Assembly: GCA_045579195.1 (NCBI GenBank)
Contig: JAZNLR010000065.1
Location: forward strand, 1 to 55,898
Direction: 5' to 3'
Origin: JAZNLR01 sp045579195
Lineage (GTDB): Bacteria > Bacillota > Clostridia > Christensenellales > CAMQZB01
Length of the DNA: 55,898 nucleotides
The first letter of the stretch is position 1. Each line of letters begins with the position of its first letter. Position numbers and translations under genes: made by a program. Positions 25,623-33,675 of the stretch are shown piece by piece. Below the pieces are notes generated by a model that did no database searches, had not been told where the DNA came from, and saw only the letters and a list, made by a program, of their open reading frames with translations.

Positions 25623-25811
25623 ATGATCACGAAGGATACCTTGATTGCAGAAGTCCTGCAGTACAACCCCAATGCGGCTGAGATTTTGCTCAGCTTCGGA
25701 ATGCACTGCCTCGGATGCGCAATGGCGCGCGGAGAGACCGTCGGACAGGCTGCTGAAGTTCACGGAATCGACATCGATGAAATGCTTGCAAAGCTCAACG
25801 ACGTAGAGTAA
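25623..25811 (+). CDS. DUF1858 redox disulfide domain protein
   Basis: The 62-residue protein matches the DUF1858 (hybrid-cluster-protein-associated redox disulfide) pattern: VLQYNPNAAEILLSFGMHCL, then a redox-ready CxxC in MHCLGCAMARGET and the tail VHGIDIDEMLAKLN. Such proteins are thought to pass electrons or to take part in nitric oxide or Fe-S chemistry; no hybrid cluster gene is near. AGGAGG precedes the ATG. It lies 30 bases after the SPFH gene and before a terminator, so it ends that operon. Confidence 0.9.
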   Translation: MITKDTLIAEVLQYNPNAAEILLSFGMHCLGCAMARGETVGQAAEVHGIDIDEMLAKLNDVE

Positions 25812-25827
25812 CGTAACGACAGATGTG

Positions 25828-25863
25828 ATAAGATTCGGCGATTTGCCGAATCTTATTTTCTTT
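25828..25863 (+). terminator. Intrinsic terminator after the DUF1858 gene
   Basis: ATAAGATTCGGC pairs with GCCGAATCTTAT around a 5-base loop, followed by TTTTCTTT. The next gene starts only 15 bases after it. Confidence 0.85.
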
Positions 25864-25877
25864 AGAGGAGAGGAAGA

Positions 25878-26981
25878 ATGTCGCAAGAAGAAATGAACTT
25901 GAAAACTGAAACGCTGATGAATGCGGATCAGAAAGAAACGGATCTTTATAAGTGTCCGTCCTGTGGAAACGATATGAAGTTTTCGCCCGAAACGCAGACG
26001 TTGCGCTGCGATCACTGTGGAACGGAGCGCACCTTTGAAAAGGATGAATTCCTCATTGAGCGCAATCTGCAGGAGATGCTTTCCATCAACGATTCGTGGA
26101 GCAAAGAGGCGATCGTTTTTCGCTGTGACAACTGCGGCGCAAAAGAGGTCTTGAACCGCTCGGAAATTGCGGTGCGCTGTCCTTACTGCGGCGCGACCAA
26201 CATCGTTGAAACGGATGAGCTTTCGGGACATAAACCCGATGGAGTTCTTCCGTTTTCCGTGTCGAAAGACGGTGCGCTTGAAAAGTTCCGCGCGTGGGTA
26301 AGGAAGAGATTTTTCGTCCCGAAAAAGTGCAAAAAGAATTTGGACGTGGAAGGGGTTCGCGGCGTTTACAGTCCTTGTTGGACGTTTGACACGCATGCTG
26401 TCAGCACGTATGAAGGGCGTGTCGGAAAATATTATACCGTCACGGTAGGCTCCGGCAAGAATCGCCGCACCGAACGCCGCATCCGCTGGTACTACATATC
26501 CGGTGAGATCGAACGCCGTTTTGACGACATTCTCATTTCTGCAGGCCCAAAGACAAACGAAACGCCTGTTGCAAAGGTCAGCCCCTTTGACACCAACAAC
26601 GCCACGGTGTACACAAATGAGTTTCTTGCAGGCTTCTCCGCCAATCACTACGAAAAGGGTGTGGACGATGCCTGGAGGGAGGCGGAATCCATCATCAGCG
26701 AACAGCTGAAGCGTGACATCAAGTCAAAGCATAACGCTGACGTTGTGGACTATATTAAACAGCGAATCAAGCATTGTTCGCCGTCGTGTAAGTACGTGTT
26801 GTTGCCCATTTGGGTGGGCGCGATGGGGTATCGAAAAAATACTTACAACTTTTACGTCAACGGAAACACCGGAAAGGTGTGGGGGAAGATGCCCGTTTCA
26901 CCCTTGCGCGTCGGGTTGGTCGTCGTGCTTTCTCTTGCCGTCGTCGTTGGACTGATGCTCTTATTTCACCATTACGGATAA
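25878..26981 (+). CDS. Zinc-ribbon membrane-anchored protein (TFIIB-type zinc ribbon-like)
   Basis: The 367-residue protein has two zinc ribbons (CPSCGNDM with CDHCGT near 26-50, and CDNCGA with CPYCGA near 82-108), a large folded part rich in Trp and Tyr (GVYSPCWTFDTHAVSTYEGR), and a single C-terminal membrane span (about 343-363) ending in HHYG. Proteins of this plan are labelled TFIIB zinc-ribbon or PriA-like in databases, but no helicase or DNA-binding motif is visible. The tail-anchored form places the ribbons in the cytoplasm. Neighbouring SPFH/zinc-ribbon genes suggest the same membrane process. Function unknown. Confidence 0.8.
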   Translation: MSQEEMNLKTETLMNADQKETDLYKCPSCGNDMKFSPETQTLRCDHCGTERTFEKDEFLIERNLQEMLSINDSWSKEAIVFRCDNCGAKEVLNRSEIAVRCPYCGATNIVETDELSGHKPDGVLPFSVSKDGALEKFRAWVRKRFFVPKKCKKNLDVEGVRGVYSPCWTFDTHAVSTYEGRVGKYYTVTVGSGKNRRTERRIRWYYISGEIERRFDDILISAGPKTNETPVAKVSPFDTNNATVYTNEFLAGFSANHYEKGVDDAWREAESIISEQLKRDIKSKHNADVVDYIKQRIKHCSPSCKYVLLPIWVGAMGYRKNTYNFYVNGNTGKVWGKMPVSPLRVGLVVVLSLAVVVGLMLLFHHYG

Positions 26982-26996
26982 ATAAAAACTGCTGTC

Positions 26997-27030
26997 AAAC
27001 GGCTTCTCTGAAAAAGAGAGGCCGTTTTTT
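26997..27030 (+). terminator. Intrinsic terminator after the zinc-ribbon gene
   Basis: AAACGGCTTCTCT pairs with AGAGAGGCCGTTT with one G-T pair, ending in six T. Confidence 0.85.
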
Positions 27031-27107
27031 GTGTGCGATGAATAAAAAAGAGAAAAGGGGAAATAAATCTCTTCAAAAAAATCTGCGATTGCAGATAGGA
27101 GGATTTT

Positions 27108-27860
27108 ATGAAACAGAAAGCAAGTCTTTTCGTCGTATTTCTCGCGTGCGTTCTTTTCCTGACCGCCTGCTCCTGCGGAGGAAAACAGATCTCCGGCATT
27201 CAGGTCAAGAGCAAGCCGACAAAGCTGTCGTACACAGTTGGGGAGACGCTCGACTTGAGCGGCGGAACTTTGCTCGTCACGTATAGCGACAAGAGCAAGA
27301 AAGAAGTGAAGATGACAAAGGATATGGTTGACCTCTCAAAGATCGATATGAGCAAGGCGGGAAAGAAGACGGTCACCGTCACTTACGTTGAGGGCAAGGT
27401 GACCAAGTCTGTCACGTTCGACATTCAGGTCGCGGAAAAGACTCAGGAAGAAACGCCCGCAGTTACGATGGAGATCCGATTGCCCGAGGGTGAGATCAAG
27501 GCAGGGCAGGAGATCACCTTCAAGGTTTATGCAAAGGCAGAAAAGGAACTCGGCAAAGCAATTCTCTTTCAGTTCACCTTAAAAAAGGGGGATCTCGCCG
27601 TTGCAGAACAGGGCTTTTCCTATCTCGTTGGAACGTCTTGGGTGGAATTTCTCACGGACACCAACGGCAAAGTCCTTTTTAAACAGCCGTCAAAGATGAC
27701 CGTGACCAGCGCACGGATCGTGAGCGGCAAGGAAACCGAGTTTAAGGTGAAGTTTGCTGCGGCGGGGGAATATCGTCTCACAGTTTCCCTCGTGGAAGAC
27801 GTTGCAACCGACGGATATCCCGAGATCAAGAGCGTTTCCAAGACCGTTTCCGTCAAGTAA
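27108..27860 (+). CDS. Lipoprotein with bacterial Ig-like (Big_3-type) domain
   Basis: The 250-residue protein begins with a signal peptide and a clear lipobox (LTAC, lipidated Cys21), so it is anchored on the outer face of the membrane. Residues about 33-110 resemble a Big_3 Ig-like fold (YTVGETLDLSGGTLLVTYSD ... VTYVEGKVTKSVTFDI), and a second beta-rich part (about 118-250) is unassigned. It may be a surface adhesin or spacer, with no enzymatic motif. AGGAGG lies 5 bases before the ATG, next to a small hairpin ATCTGC-GATT-GCAGAT (27081-27096). No clear promoter is seen in the 77 bases after the preceding terminator. Confidence 0.88.
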   Translation: MKQKASLFVVFLACVLFLTACSCGGKQISGIQVKSKPTKLSYTVGETLDLSGGTLLVTYSDKSKKEVKMTKDMVDLSKIDMSKAGKKTVTVTYVEGKVTKSVTFDIQVAEKTQEETPAVTMEIRLPEGEIKAGQEITFKVYAKAEKELGKAILFQFTLKKGDLAVAEQGFSYLVGTSWVEFLTDTNGKVLFKQPSKMTVTSARIVSGKETEFKVKFAAAGEYRLTVSLVEDVATDGYPEIKSVSKTVSVK

Positions 27861-27869
27861 GTCTCGCGT

Positions 27870-27885
27870 GCGCGCGTACGCGCGC
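27870..27885. other. Perfect 16-bp alternating purine-pyrimidine palindrome
   Basis: GCGCGCGTACGCGCGC lies in the gap after the lipoprotein. Such self-complementary GC alternation can flip to Z-DNA or extrude as a cruciform. It has no assigned role. Confidence 0.6.
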
Positions 27886-27906
27886 GAAAATCTAATAGGA
27901 AAAGAG

Positions 27907-27941
27907 CCGTCTGCAAAATGGATTTTTGCAGACGGTTTTTT
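27907..27941 (+). terminator. Intrinsic terminator after the lipoprotein gene
   Basis: CCGTCTGCAAAA pairs with TTTTGCAGACGG around a short loop, followed by six T. Confidence 0.9.
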
Positions 27942-27998
27942 CTTGCAAAAAAGCGTTAAAAATCGCGAAAAAACTTGTAAAATACTTGCAAAAATCGC

Positions 27999-28027
27999 TT
28001 GACATATAGAGGCTTGTTCGATATAAT
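27999..28027 (+). promoter_or_regulatory. Main promoter of the S10 ribosomal superoperon
   Basis: Consensus TTGACA (27999-28004), 17-base spacer and TATAAT (28022-28027). Confidence 0.9.
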
Positions 28028-28033
28028 AATAGA

Positions 28034-28232
28034 GCTGTTTTTATGTGGTAGGGGTAGTTTGCGCTTTTTGCAGACAGACTGACCGCCTAAGAATCGGGTA
28101 AAAATCGTTAAGAACGACTAACTCCGAGACCGAAATTGACATCGGGTTTTTTTAAGACCAAAGCGCGACACGCGCGGATGAGTTGATGAAAATGACGTCT
28201 ACGGGCATGAGTCGTAAAATAGGAGGACTTAA
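28034..28232 (+). promoter_or_regulatory. Long structured leader of the S10 operon
   Basis: About 200 transcribed bases precede rpsJ. Visible elements are GTTTGC/GCAGAC and TCGTT/AACGA mini-hairpins, a direct repeat ATCGGGT (28093-28099 and 28141-28147), and a short CCGA...TCGG stem (28130-28145) followed by a run of seven T (28147-28153) resembling a weak attenuator. The CCGA could pair with either repeat copy, giving two exclusive folds. Regulation by a ribosomal protein such as L4 is a guess. Confidence 0.5.
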
Positions 28233-28532
28233 ATGGCAAGTCAAAAAATCAGAATCAAATTGAGAGCATACGATCACAATTTGGTTGACCAGGCAGCTGA
28301 TCGCATCGTCGAAGCTATGAAGAAGGCTGGCGCGAAGATCTCGGGACCGATTCCTCTTCCCACCGATAAGGAAATCGTGACGATCCTTCGTTCCCCCCAT
28401 AAGTACAAAGATTCGCGCGAGCAGTTCGAAATCCGTACCCACAAGAGAATCATTGATATCTATGGACCGAATGCGAAGATTTTGGACGGTATTCACCTTC
28501 CCGCAGGCGTCGATATCAAGATCAAGCTTTAA
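28233..28532 (+). CDS. rpsJ: 30S ribosomal protein S10
   Basis: The 99-residue protein has the S10 pattern KIRIKLRAYDHNLVD at the start, GPIPLPT and FEIRTHKRIIDIYGP in the loop that reaches the head of the 30S subunit. It also doubles as NusE in transcription antitermination, binding NusB at boxA sites such as the one suspected at 55876. AGGAGG precedes the ATG. It heads the operon after the long leader. Confidence 0.98.
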   Translation: MASQKIRIKLRAYDHNLVDQAADRIVEAMKKAGAKISGPIPLPTDKEIVTILRSPHKYKDSREQFEIRTHKRIIDIYGPNAKILDGIHLPAGVDIKIKL

Positions 28533-28562
28533 GCGGAAAAAATACGGAGGTGAACTTTATCA

Positions 28563-29195
28563 ATGAATAAAGCAATCATTGGAAGAAAATTGGGAATGAC
28601 CCAGATTTTCACAGAAACAGGACTTGTGATCCCCGTAACCGTCGTTGAGGCAGGCCCTTGCGCGGTTGTGCAGAAGAAGACCGTTGAACGCGACGGATAC
28701 AGCGCTGTACAGTTCGGGTTTGAAGAGATTACGAAACTCAATCGCACCAACAAGGCAATCATCGGACATTGCAAGAAGGCAAACCTTGGCCCGATGAAGA
28801 CCTTTAAGGAGTTCAGATTGGATAACGCTGATTCCTTCGAAGTTGGCCAGATCGTCAAAGCTGACGTGTTTGAGGCAGGCGAGAAGGTTGACGTTTCCGG
28901 CGTAACCCGCGGTCGTGGATTCACGGGTACGATCCAGAGATGGAACCAGGCAAGATTGAGAATGTCGCACGGTACCGGCCCGGTTCACAGAGAGGTTGGT
29001 TCCATGGGTGCAAACTCGACGCCGAGCAGAGTGCTCAAATCCAAAAAGATGCCCGGACAGTACGGTGTGGAAAATGTCACCATCCGCAACCTGACGGTTG
29101 TGAGAGTTGATGCAGAGAGAAACGTTCTCCTCATCAAGGGTGCGATTCCCGGCCCGAAGGGCGGTCTCGTTTCCGTTGTGGATGCGAAGGCGTAA
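28563..29195 (+). CDS. rplC: 50S ribosomal protein L3
   Basis: The 210-residue protein starts MNKAIIGRKLGMTQIF and has the long extended loop FTGTIQRWNQARLRMSHGTG that approaches the peptidyl transferase centre, with HREVGSMGANSTPSRVLK. L3 is one of the first proteins to join the 50S subunit. GGAGGTGA lies about 12 bases before the ATG. Length and order are normal. Confidence 0.98.
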   Translation: MNKAIIGRKLGMTQIFTETGLVIPVTVVEAGPCAVVQKKTVERDGYSAVQFGFEEITKLNRTNKAIIGHCKKANLGPMKTFKEFRLDNADSFEVGQIVKADVFEAGEKVDVSGVTRGRGFTGTIQRWNQARLRMSHGTGPVHREVGSMGANSTPSRVLKSKKMPGQYGVENVTIRNLTVVRVDAERNVLLIKGAIPGPKGGLVSVVDAKA

Positions 29196-29220
29196 TTCGT
29201 GGAAATAAAGGAGAAAGACA

Positions 29221-29847
29221 ATGCCTAACGTTAAACTTTATAATATGGCCGGCAAAGAGGTCGGCGAGTTGAATCTGAATGATGCAGTCTTTGGCCAGGA
29301 GTACAACGAAGCGCTCATTCACCAGGTTGTCGTCGCACAGGCGGCAAATGCAAGACAGGGAACGAAAAGCGCGCTGACCCGTTCGGAAGTTCGCGGCGGC
29401 GGCAAGAAGCCCTGGAGACAGAAGGGAACCGGTCGTGCTCGTCAGGGTTCGATCCGCGCTCCGCAGTGGATCAAGGGCGGAATCGTGTTCGCACCGAAGC
29501 CCAGAGATTTCTCCAAGAAGGTCAACATCAAGGCGCGTCGCCAGGCGCTCAAGAGTGCTTTGTCCTATAAGGCAGGCGCAAGCGAGCTTTACGTTCTCGA
29601 CGCTTTGACCCTCAATGAGATTAAGACGAAGGAAGTTGCTGCAGTGATCAAGAACTTGAACCTGAGAGGTTCTGTTCTGTTGGTTCTGCCTGAGTACGAC
29701 GAGCTCGTTTTGAGAGCTGCAAAGAACATCGAAGTTCTGAGCACGACGTACGCTGACCTTCTGAACGTCACCGAAGTTGTTAAGAACATCAACATTCTGA
29801 CCACGGTTGACGGTATTAAGAAAATCGAGGAGGTTTGTTCGAAATGA
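29221..29847 (+). CDS. rplD: 50S ribosomal protein L4
   Basis: The 208-residue L4 has the exit-tunnel loop GGGKKPWRQKGTGRARQGS, which narrows the tunnel and hosts macrolide-resistance changes. In enterobacteria L4 also represses the S10 operon; whether it acts on the leader here is not known. AAAGGAG lies upstream. Its TGA overlaps the rplW ATG (29844-29847). Confidence 0.98.
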   Translation: MPNVKLYNMAGKEVGELNLNDAVFGQEYNEALIHQVVVAQAANARQGTKSALTRSEVRGGGKKPWRQKGTGRARQGSIRAPQWIKGGIVFAPKPRDFSKKVNIKARRQALKSALSYKAGASELYVLDALTLNEIKTKEVAAVIKNLNLRGSVLLVLPEYDELVLRAAKNIEVLSTTYADLLNVTEVVKNINILTTVDGIKKIEEVCSK

Positions 29848-30134
29848 CCGCAAGAGACATTATCATTAAGCCGCTCCTCACGGAGAAGAGCTATGACGGC
29901 ATCAACGACAAGAAGTACACCTTCATCGTCGCAAACGGTGCAAACAGAACGATGGTCAAGAAGGCTGTCGAGGAGATCTTCGAGGTTAAGGTCGAATCCG
30001 TTAACATGGGTAAGGTTCTCGGAAAGATGAAGCGCCAGGGAAGATACGAGGGAATGACCCCCACGCTCAAGAAGGCAATCGTTCAGCTCAAGGCTGACAG
30101 CAAGCCCATCGAGTTCTTCGAGAGTCTGTCTTAA
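29844..30134 (+). CDS. rplW: 50S ribosomal protein L23
   Basis: The 96-residue L23 sits at the tunnel exit and binds trigger factor and SRP. Signatures are ARDIIIKPLLTEKSYDGI and FEVKVESVNMGKVLGKMKRQ. I chose ATG 29844, overlapping the rplD stop; an in-frame TTG 9 bases earlier abuts the GGAGG site and is too close to it. Confidence 0.97.
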   Translation: MTARDIIIKPLLTEKSYDGINDKKYTFIVANGANRTMVKKAVEEIFEVKVESVNMGKVLGKMKRQGRYEGMTPTLKKAIVQLKADSKPIEFFESLS

Positions 30135-30152
30135 TTTGGGAGGAAGAGAACA

Positions 30153-30980
30153 ATGGCTTTGAAAAGATATAAACCGACTTCCGCGGCTCGCCGTTATATG
30201 AGCAGCCTGTCTTTCGAAGAGCTGACCAAGAAGGCTCCCGAAAGAGCATTGCTCGACACCATTAAGAAAACGGGTGGCCGTAATGCACAGGGAAGAATCA
30301 CCGTTCGTCATATCGGCGGTGGAAACAGACAGAAGTACAGAATCATCGACTTCAAGAGATTGAAAGATGGCATCCCCGCAAAGGTTACCGCCATTGAGTA
30401 CGATCCGAACCGCTCCGCAAACATCGCGCTTTTGTGCTATGCGGACGGTGAGAAGAGATACATCCTCGCACCGGTTGGCCTCAACGTGGGCGCAAAGGTT
30501 ATGAGCGGCCCGACCGCAGACATCAAGGTCGGAAACGCACTTCCCCTTTCCGAGATCCCCGTTGGTACGATGGTGCACAACATCGAGCTGCATCCCGGCA
30601 AGGGCGGACAGATCGCTCGCTCTGCAGGTATGAGTGCGCAGCTGATGGCTAAGGAAGGCAAGTATGCAAACCTTAGAATGCCCAGCGGCGAGATGAGACT
30701 CGTTCCCATCCAGTGCCGTGCGACGATCGGTCAGGTCGGAAACCTTGAACACGAGATCGTGTCCATCGGATCCGCAGGAAGAAAGCGTCACATGGGCGTT
30801 CGCCCGACGGTCAGAGGTTCGGTTATGAACCCGTGCGATCACCCGCATGGTGGTGGTGAGGGTAAATCTCCTGTCGGACGTCCGGGTCCTGTAACTCCGT
30901 GGGGTAAGCCTGCGCTTGGTTATAAGACCAGAAAGAAGAAGAACAACACCGATAAGTTCATTATCAAGAGAATTAACTAA
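30153..30980 (+). CDS. rplB: 50S ribosomal protein L2
   Basis: The 275-residue L2 contacts 16S and 23S rRNA and supports peptidyl transfer. It shows GGGNRQKYRIIDFKR, the middle RNA-binding part with RSAGMSAQLMAKEG, and the conserved VMNPCDHPHGGGEGKSPVGR with the key histidine near residue 230. GGGAGGA precedes the ATG. Length is typical. Confidence 0.98.
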   Translation: MALKRYKPTSAARRYMSSLSFEELTKKAPERALLDTIKKTGGRNAQGRITVRHIGGGNRQKYRIIDFKRLKDGIPAKVTAIEYDPNRSANIALLCYADGEKRYILAPVGLNVGAKVMSGPTADIKVGNALPLSEIPVGTMVHNIELHPGKGGQIARSAGMSAQLMAKEGKYANLRMPSGEMRLVPIQCRATIGQVGNLEHEIVSIGSAGRKRHMGVRPTVRGSVMNPCDHPHGGGEGKSPVGRPGPVTPWGKPALGYKTRKKKNNTDKFIIKRIN

Positions 30981-30994
30981 TCGGGGAGGACATT

Positions 30995-31273
30995 ATGAGT
31001 AGATCAGTTAAGAAAGGCCCCTTCGTGGAACAGCGCCTGTTTGATAGAATTAAGAAGATGAACGAAGCAAATGAGAAGAAGGTTGTCAAGACCTGGTCGC
31101 GTGCTTCGACGATCTTCCCTGATTTCGTTGGCCACACCATCGCGGTGCACGACGGAAGAAAGCACGTCCCCGTTTATGTGACCGAGGATATGGTAGGTTG
31201 CAAGCTCGGCGAATTCGCTCCGACGAGAACGTTTAAGGGGCATGCCGGCGAGAAGACCACCGGTAAGAAGTAA
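30995..31273 (+). CDS. rpsS: 30S ribosomal protein S19
   Basis: The 92-residue S19 starts MSRSVKKGPFVEQRL and contains WSRASTIFPDFVGHTIAVHD and LGEFAPTRTFKGHAG. It binds the 30S head next to S13 and helps hold the A-site tRNA. GGGGAGGA lies upstream and spacing is 14 bases from rplB. Confidence 0.98.
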   Translation: MSRSVKKGPFVEQRLFDRIKKMNEANEKKVVKTWSRASTIFPDFVGHTIAVHDGRKHVPVYVTEDMVGCKLGEFAPTRTFKGHAGEKTTGKK

Positions 31274-31285
31274 GGAGACGGAAAA

Positions 31286-31672
31286 ATGGCAAAGAGATTA
31301 AGAGAAAGAACTAAGAGAATTGCCGAGACCAAGGATAAGCGTCCGTACGCGGTCGCAAAGTATGTCCGCATCTCTCCGTTTAAGGTAAGAATCGTGCTCG
31401 ACCTCATCAGAGGGAAGGATCTTCGCGAGGCTCTCGCTATCTTGGAGACCACGCCGAAGTCCGCAAGCGAGCCCATTGCGAAGGTTCTCAACTCCGCTGC
31501 TGCAAATGCTGAGCACAACCTCAACATGAGCAGAGACAACCTGTACGTTGCAGAAACGTATGCTGATCAGGGCCCGACCTTGAAGCGCGTTATGCCGAGA
31601 GCACAGGGAAGAGCGTTCAGAATCTTGAAGCGCACGAGCCACATCACTGTTGTGCTCGACGCAAGAAATTAA
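31286..31672 (+). CDS. rplV: 50S ribosomal protein L22
   Basis: The 128-residue L22 has a core with VAKYVRISPFKVRIVLDLIR and a long beta-hairpin (LKRVMPRAQGRAFRILKRTS) that lines the exit tunnel. A 15-residue basic N-terminal lead (MAKRLRERTKRIAE) is slightly longer than in some relatives. AAGGAG precedes the ATG. Confidence 0.97.
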   Translation: MAKRLRERTKRIAETKDKRPYAVAKYVRISPFKVRIVLDLIRGKDLREALAILETTPKSASEPIAKVLNSAAANAEHNLNMSRDNLYVAETYADQGPTLKRVMPRAQGRAFRILKRTSHITVVLDARN

Positions 31673-31687
31673 CGGAGGATAGATCGA

Positions 31688-32350
31688 ATGGGACAGAAAG
31701 TTAATCCTCATGGATTGAGAGTGGGTGTAATTAAAAAATGGGACACCCAGTGGTTCGCAGATAAGAAGGATTTTTCGGTCAATATCAAAGAAGATTATGA
31801 AATCCGTAAATTTATCGAGACGAAGCATGCAGATTGCGGTATCTCCAAGATCACCATTGAGAGAGCTGCAAATCGTGTAACCGTTGGAATCGTTGCAGGT
31901 CGCCCCGGTTTGCTTATCGGCAAGGGCGGCGAGGGCATCGTCGTGTTGAAGAAGGAGCTCGAGAAGCTCATCCCCGGCAAGACGGTTGCAGTCAACGTGA
32001 CCGAAGTCAAGAAGATCGACGCAGACGCTCAGTTGGTTGCTGAAGGAATTGCAGCACAGCTCGAGAAGCGCGTTGGCTTCCGCCGTGCAATGAAGCAGTC
32101 CATTCAGCGTGCAATGAGAGCAGGCGCGAAGGGAATCAAGGTCATGGTCAGCGGTAGACTTGACGGAGCAGAAATTGCGCGTTGTGAGAGCTATCACGAG
32201 GGATCCATTCCTCTTCAGACTCTGCGCGCGAACATTGAGTACGGCTTCTATGAGGCTCATACCACGTTTGGAGTTATCGGCGTTAAGGTTTGGGTCTACA
32301 CGGGTGAGGTGCTCGCAAAGCGCGTTAACGCGGAAGGAGGCGAAGCTTAA
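31688..32350 (+). CDS. rpsC: 30S ribosomal protein S3
   Basis: The 220-residue S3 starts MGQKVNPHGLRVGVIKKWD, has a KH RNA-binding motif (GRPGLLIGKGGEGIVVLK) and the mRNA-entry segment GAEIARCESYHEGSIPLQTL. It forms part of the 30S mRNA helicase site. ACGGAGGA lies upstream. Confidence 0.98.
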   Translation: MGQKVNPHGLRVGVIKKWDTQWFADKKDFSVNIKEDYEIRKFIETKHADCGISKITIERAANRVTVGIVAGRPGLLIGKGGEGIVVLKKELEKLIPGKTVAVNVTEVKKIDADAQLVAEGIAAQLEKRVGFRRAMKQSIQRAMRAGAKGIKVMVSGRLDGAEIARCESYHEGSIPLQTLRANIEYGFYEAHTTFGVIGVKVWVYTGEVLAKRVNAEGGEA

Positions 32351-32352
32351 TT

Positions 32353-32784
32353 ATGTTGATGCCTAAGAGAGTCAAGAGAAGACGTGTGCACAGAGGCAGA
32401 TTGACCGGTAAGGCAAATTGCGGCAACAAGATCGCTTACGGCGATTACGCAATCGTTGCAACGAAGCCCTGCTGGATCAACTCGAATCAGATCGAGGCAG
32501 CCCGTATTGCAATCACGCGTTATATGAAGAGAGGCGGACAGGTTTGGGTGGATATTTTCCCGCACAAGCCGGTCACGAAGAAACCTGCTGAGACCCGCAT
32601 GGGTTCCGGTAAGGGTTCCCCTGAGTACTGGGTGGCCGTTGTTAAGCCCGGCCGCGTACTGTTTGAATGTGCAGGCGTCCCCGAAGAGGTGGCGAGAGAA
32701 GCACTCCGCTTGGGCGGACATAAGCTTCCTATCCCTGTTAAGTTCATCAAGAGAGAAGACATGAACGAGGAGGCGCAAGGTTAA
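32353..32784 (+). CDS. rplP: 50S ribosomal protein L16
   Basis: The 143-residue L16 starts MLMPKRVKRRRVHRGR and has the A-site-proximal loop MGSGKGSPEYWVAVVKPGRV. It helps place aminoacyl-tRNA in the peptidyl transferase centre. The GGAGG site lies inside the end of rpsC, 12 bases from the ATG. Its stop overlaps the rpmC start by one base (TAATG). Confidence 0.98.
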   Translation: MLMPKRVKRRRVHRGRLTGKANCGNKIAYGDYAIVATKPCWINSNQIEAARIAITRYMKRGGQVWVDIFPHKPVTKKPAETRMGSGKGSPEYWVAVVKPGRVLFECAGVPEEVAREALRLGGHKLPIPVKFIKREDMNEEAQG

Positions 32785-32984
32785 TGAAAGCAAAACAGTT
32801 GCAAGATATGACCACCGAAGAACTGAACACGAAGCTTCAGGATCTCAAAACGGAATTGTTCAACCTTCGTTTCCGCCACGCGACCGGTCAGCTTACGAAC
32901 CCGATGACGATCAACACCTGCAAGAAGGACATCGCAAGGGTCAAGACCATTCTCCGTCAGCGTGAGATTCAGGCGCAGGCTTAA
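32784..32984 (+). CDS. rpmC: 50S ribosomal protein L29
   Basis: The 66-residue two-helix protein has the pattern LQDMTTEELNTKLQDLKTEL and LRFRHATGQLTNPM. L29 sits near the tunnel exit with L23 and contributes to docking of chaperones. Its ATG overlaps the rplP stop; GAGGAGG lies within rplP. Confidence 0.97.
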   Translation: MKAKQLQDMTTEELNTKLQDLKTELFNLRFRHATGQLTNPMTINTCKKDIARVKTILRQREIQAQA

Positions 32985-33002
32985 TTCGGGAGGTAAAGAG
33001 TA

Positions 33003-33269
33003 ATGGAAAACGTAAAAGAAAGAAACCTCAGAAAGTCCAGAATCGGTATCGTTGTTTCCGATAAGATGGACAAAACGGTCGTTGTTGCCGTTGAGGATAA
33101 GTTTAAACATCCGCTTTACAAGAAGACCGTCAAGAAAACGCACAAGTTCAAAGCACACGATGCAGAGAACGCTTGCGGAATCGGTGACACCGTTCTCATT
33201 ATGGAGACGAGAAAGCTGAGCCGCGATAAGAATTGGCGCGTTGTCGAAATTGTCGAGAAGGCGAAATAA
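33003..33269 (+). CDS. rpsQ: 30S ribosomal protein S17
   Basis: The 88-residue OB-fold protein has RKSRIGIVVSDKMDKTVVVA and HDAENACGIGDTVLIMETR, typical of S17, an early 16S rRNA binder. GGGAGG precedes the ATG. Confidence 0.98.
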   Translation: MENVKERNLRKSRIGIVVSDKMDKTVVVAVEDKFKHPLYKKTVKKTHKFKAHDAENACGIGDTVLIMETRKLSRDKNWRVVEIVEKAK

Positions 33270-33288
33270 GTTTTAAGGAGAACGTACT

Positions 33289-33657
33289 ATGATACAACCT
33301 CAGACTCGGTTAGTTGCGGCCGACAATTCGGGCGCAAAGGAAATTATGTGTATCAGAGTGCTGGGCGGTTCTTTCAGACGCAGCGGAAATATCGGCGATG
33401 TTATTATTGCAAGTGTAAAAACTGCAACGCCGGGTGGAGCTGTTAAGAAAGGCGACGTCGTCCGTGCTGTTATCGTTAGAACCAGCAAGGGCGTCAGAAG
33501 GCCGGACGGCACCTACATCAAGTTTGACGATAATGCGGCAGTCATCATCGACACGCAGAAGCAGCCGCGTGGCACTCGTATCTTTGGGCCTATCGCAAGA
33601 GAACTTCGTGACAAGGATTATATGAGAATTATCTCCCTTGCTCCGGAAGTGCTGTAA
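33289..33657 (+). CDS. rplN: 50S ribosomal protein L14
   Basis: The 122-residue L14 starts MIQPQTRLVAADNSGAKEI and has the signature GGSFRRSGNIGDVIIASVK and GTRIFGPIARELRDKDYM. It forms an intersubunit bridge and is the docking site of silencing factor RsfS. AAGGAG lies upstream. Confidence 0.98.
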   Translation: MIQPQTRLVAADNSGAKEIMCIRVLGGSFRRSGNIGDVIIASVKTATPGGAVKKGDVVRAVIVRTSKGVRRPDGTYIKFDDNAAVIIDTQKQPRGTRIFGPIARELRDKDYMRIISLAPEVL

Positions 33658-33675
33658 TTGGAGGGAAAGAAAGTT

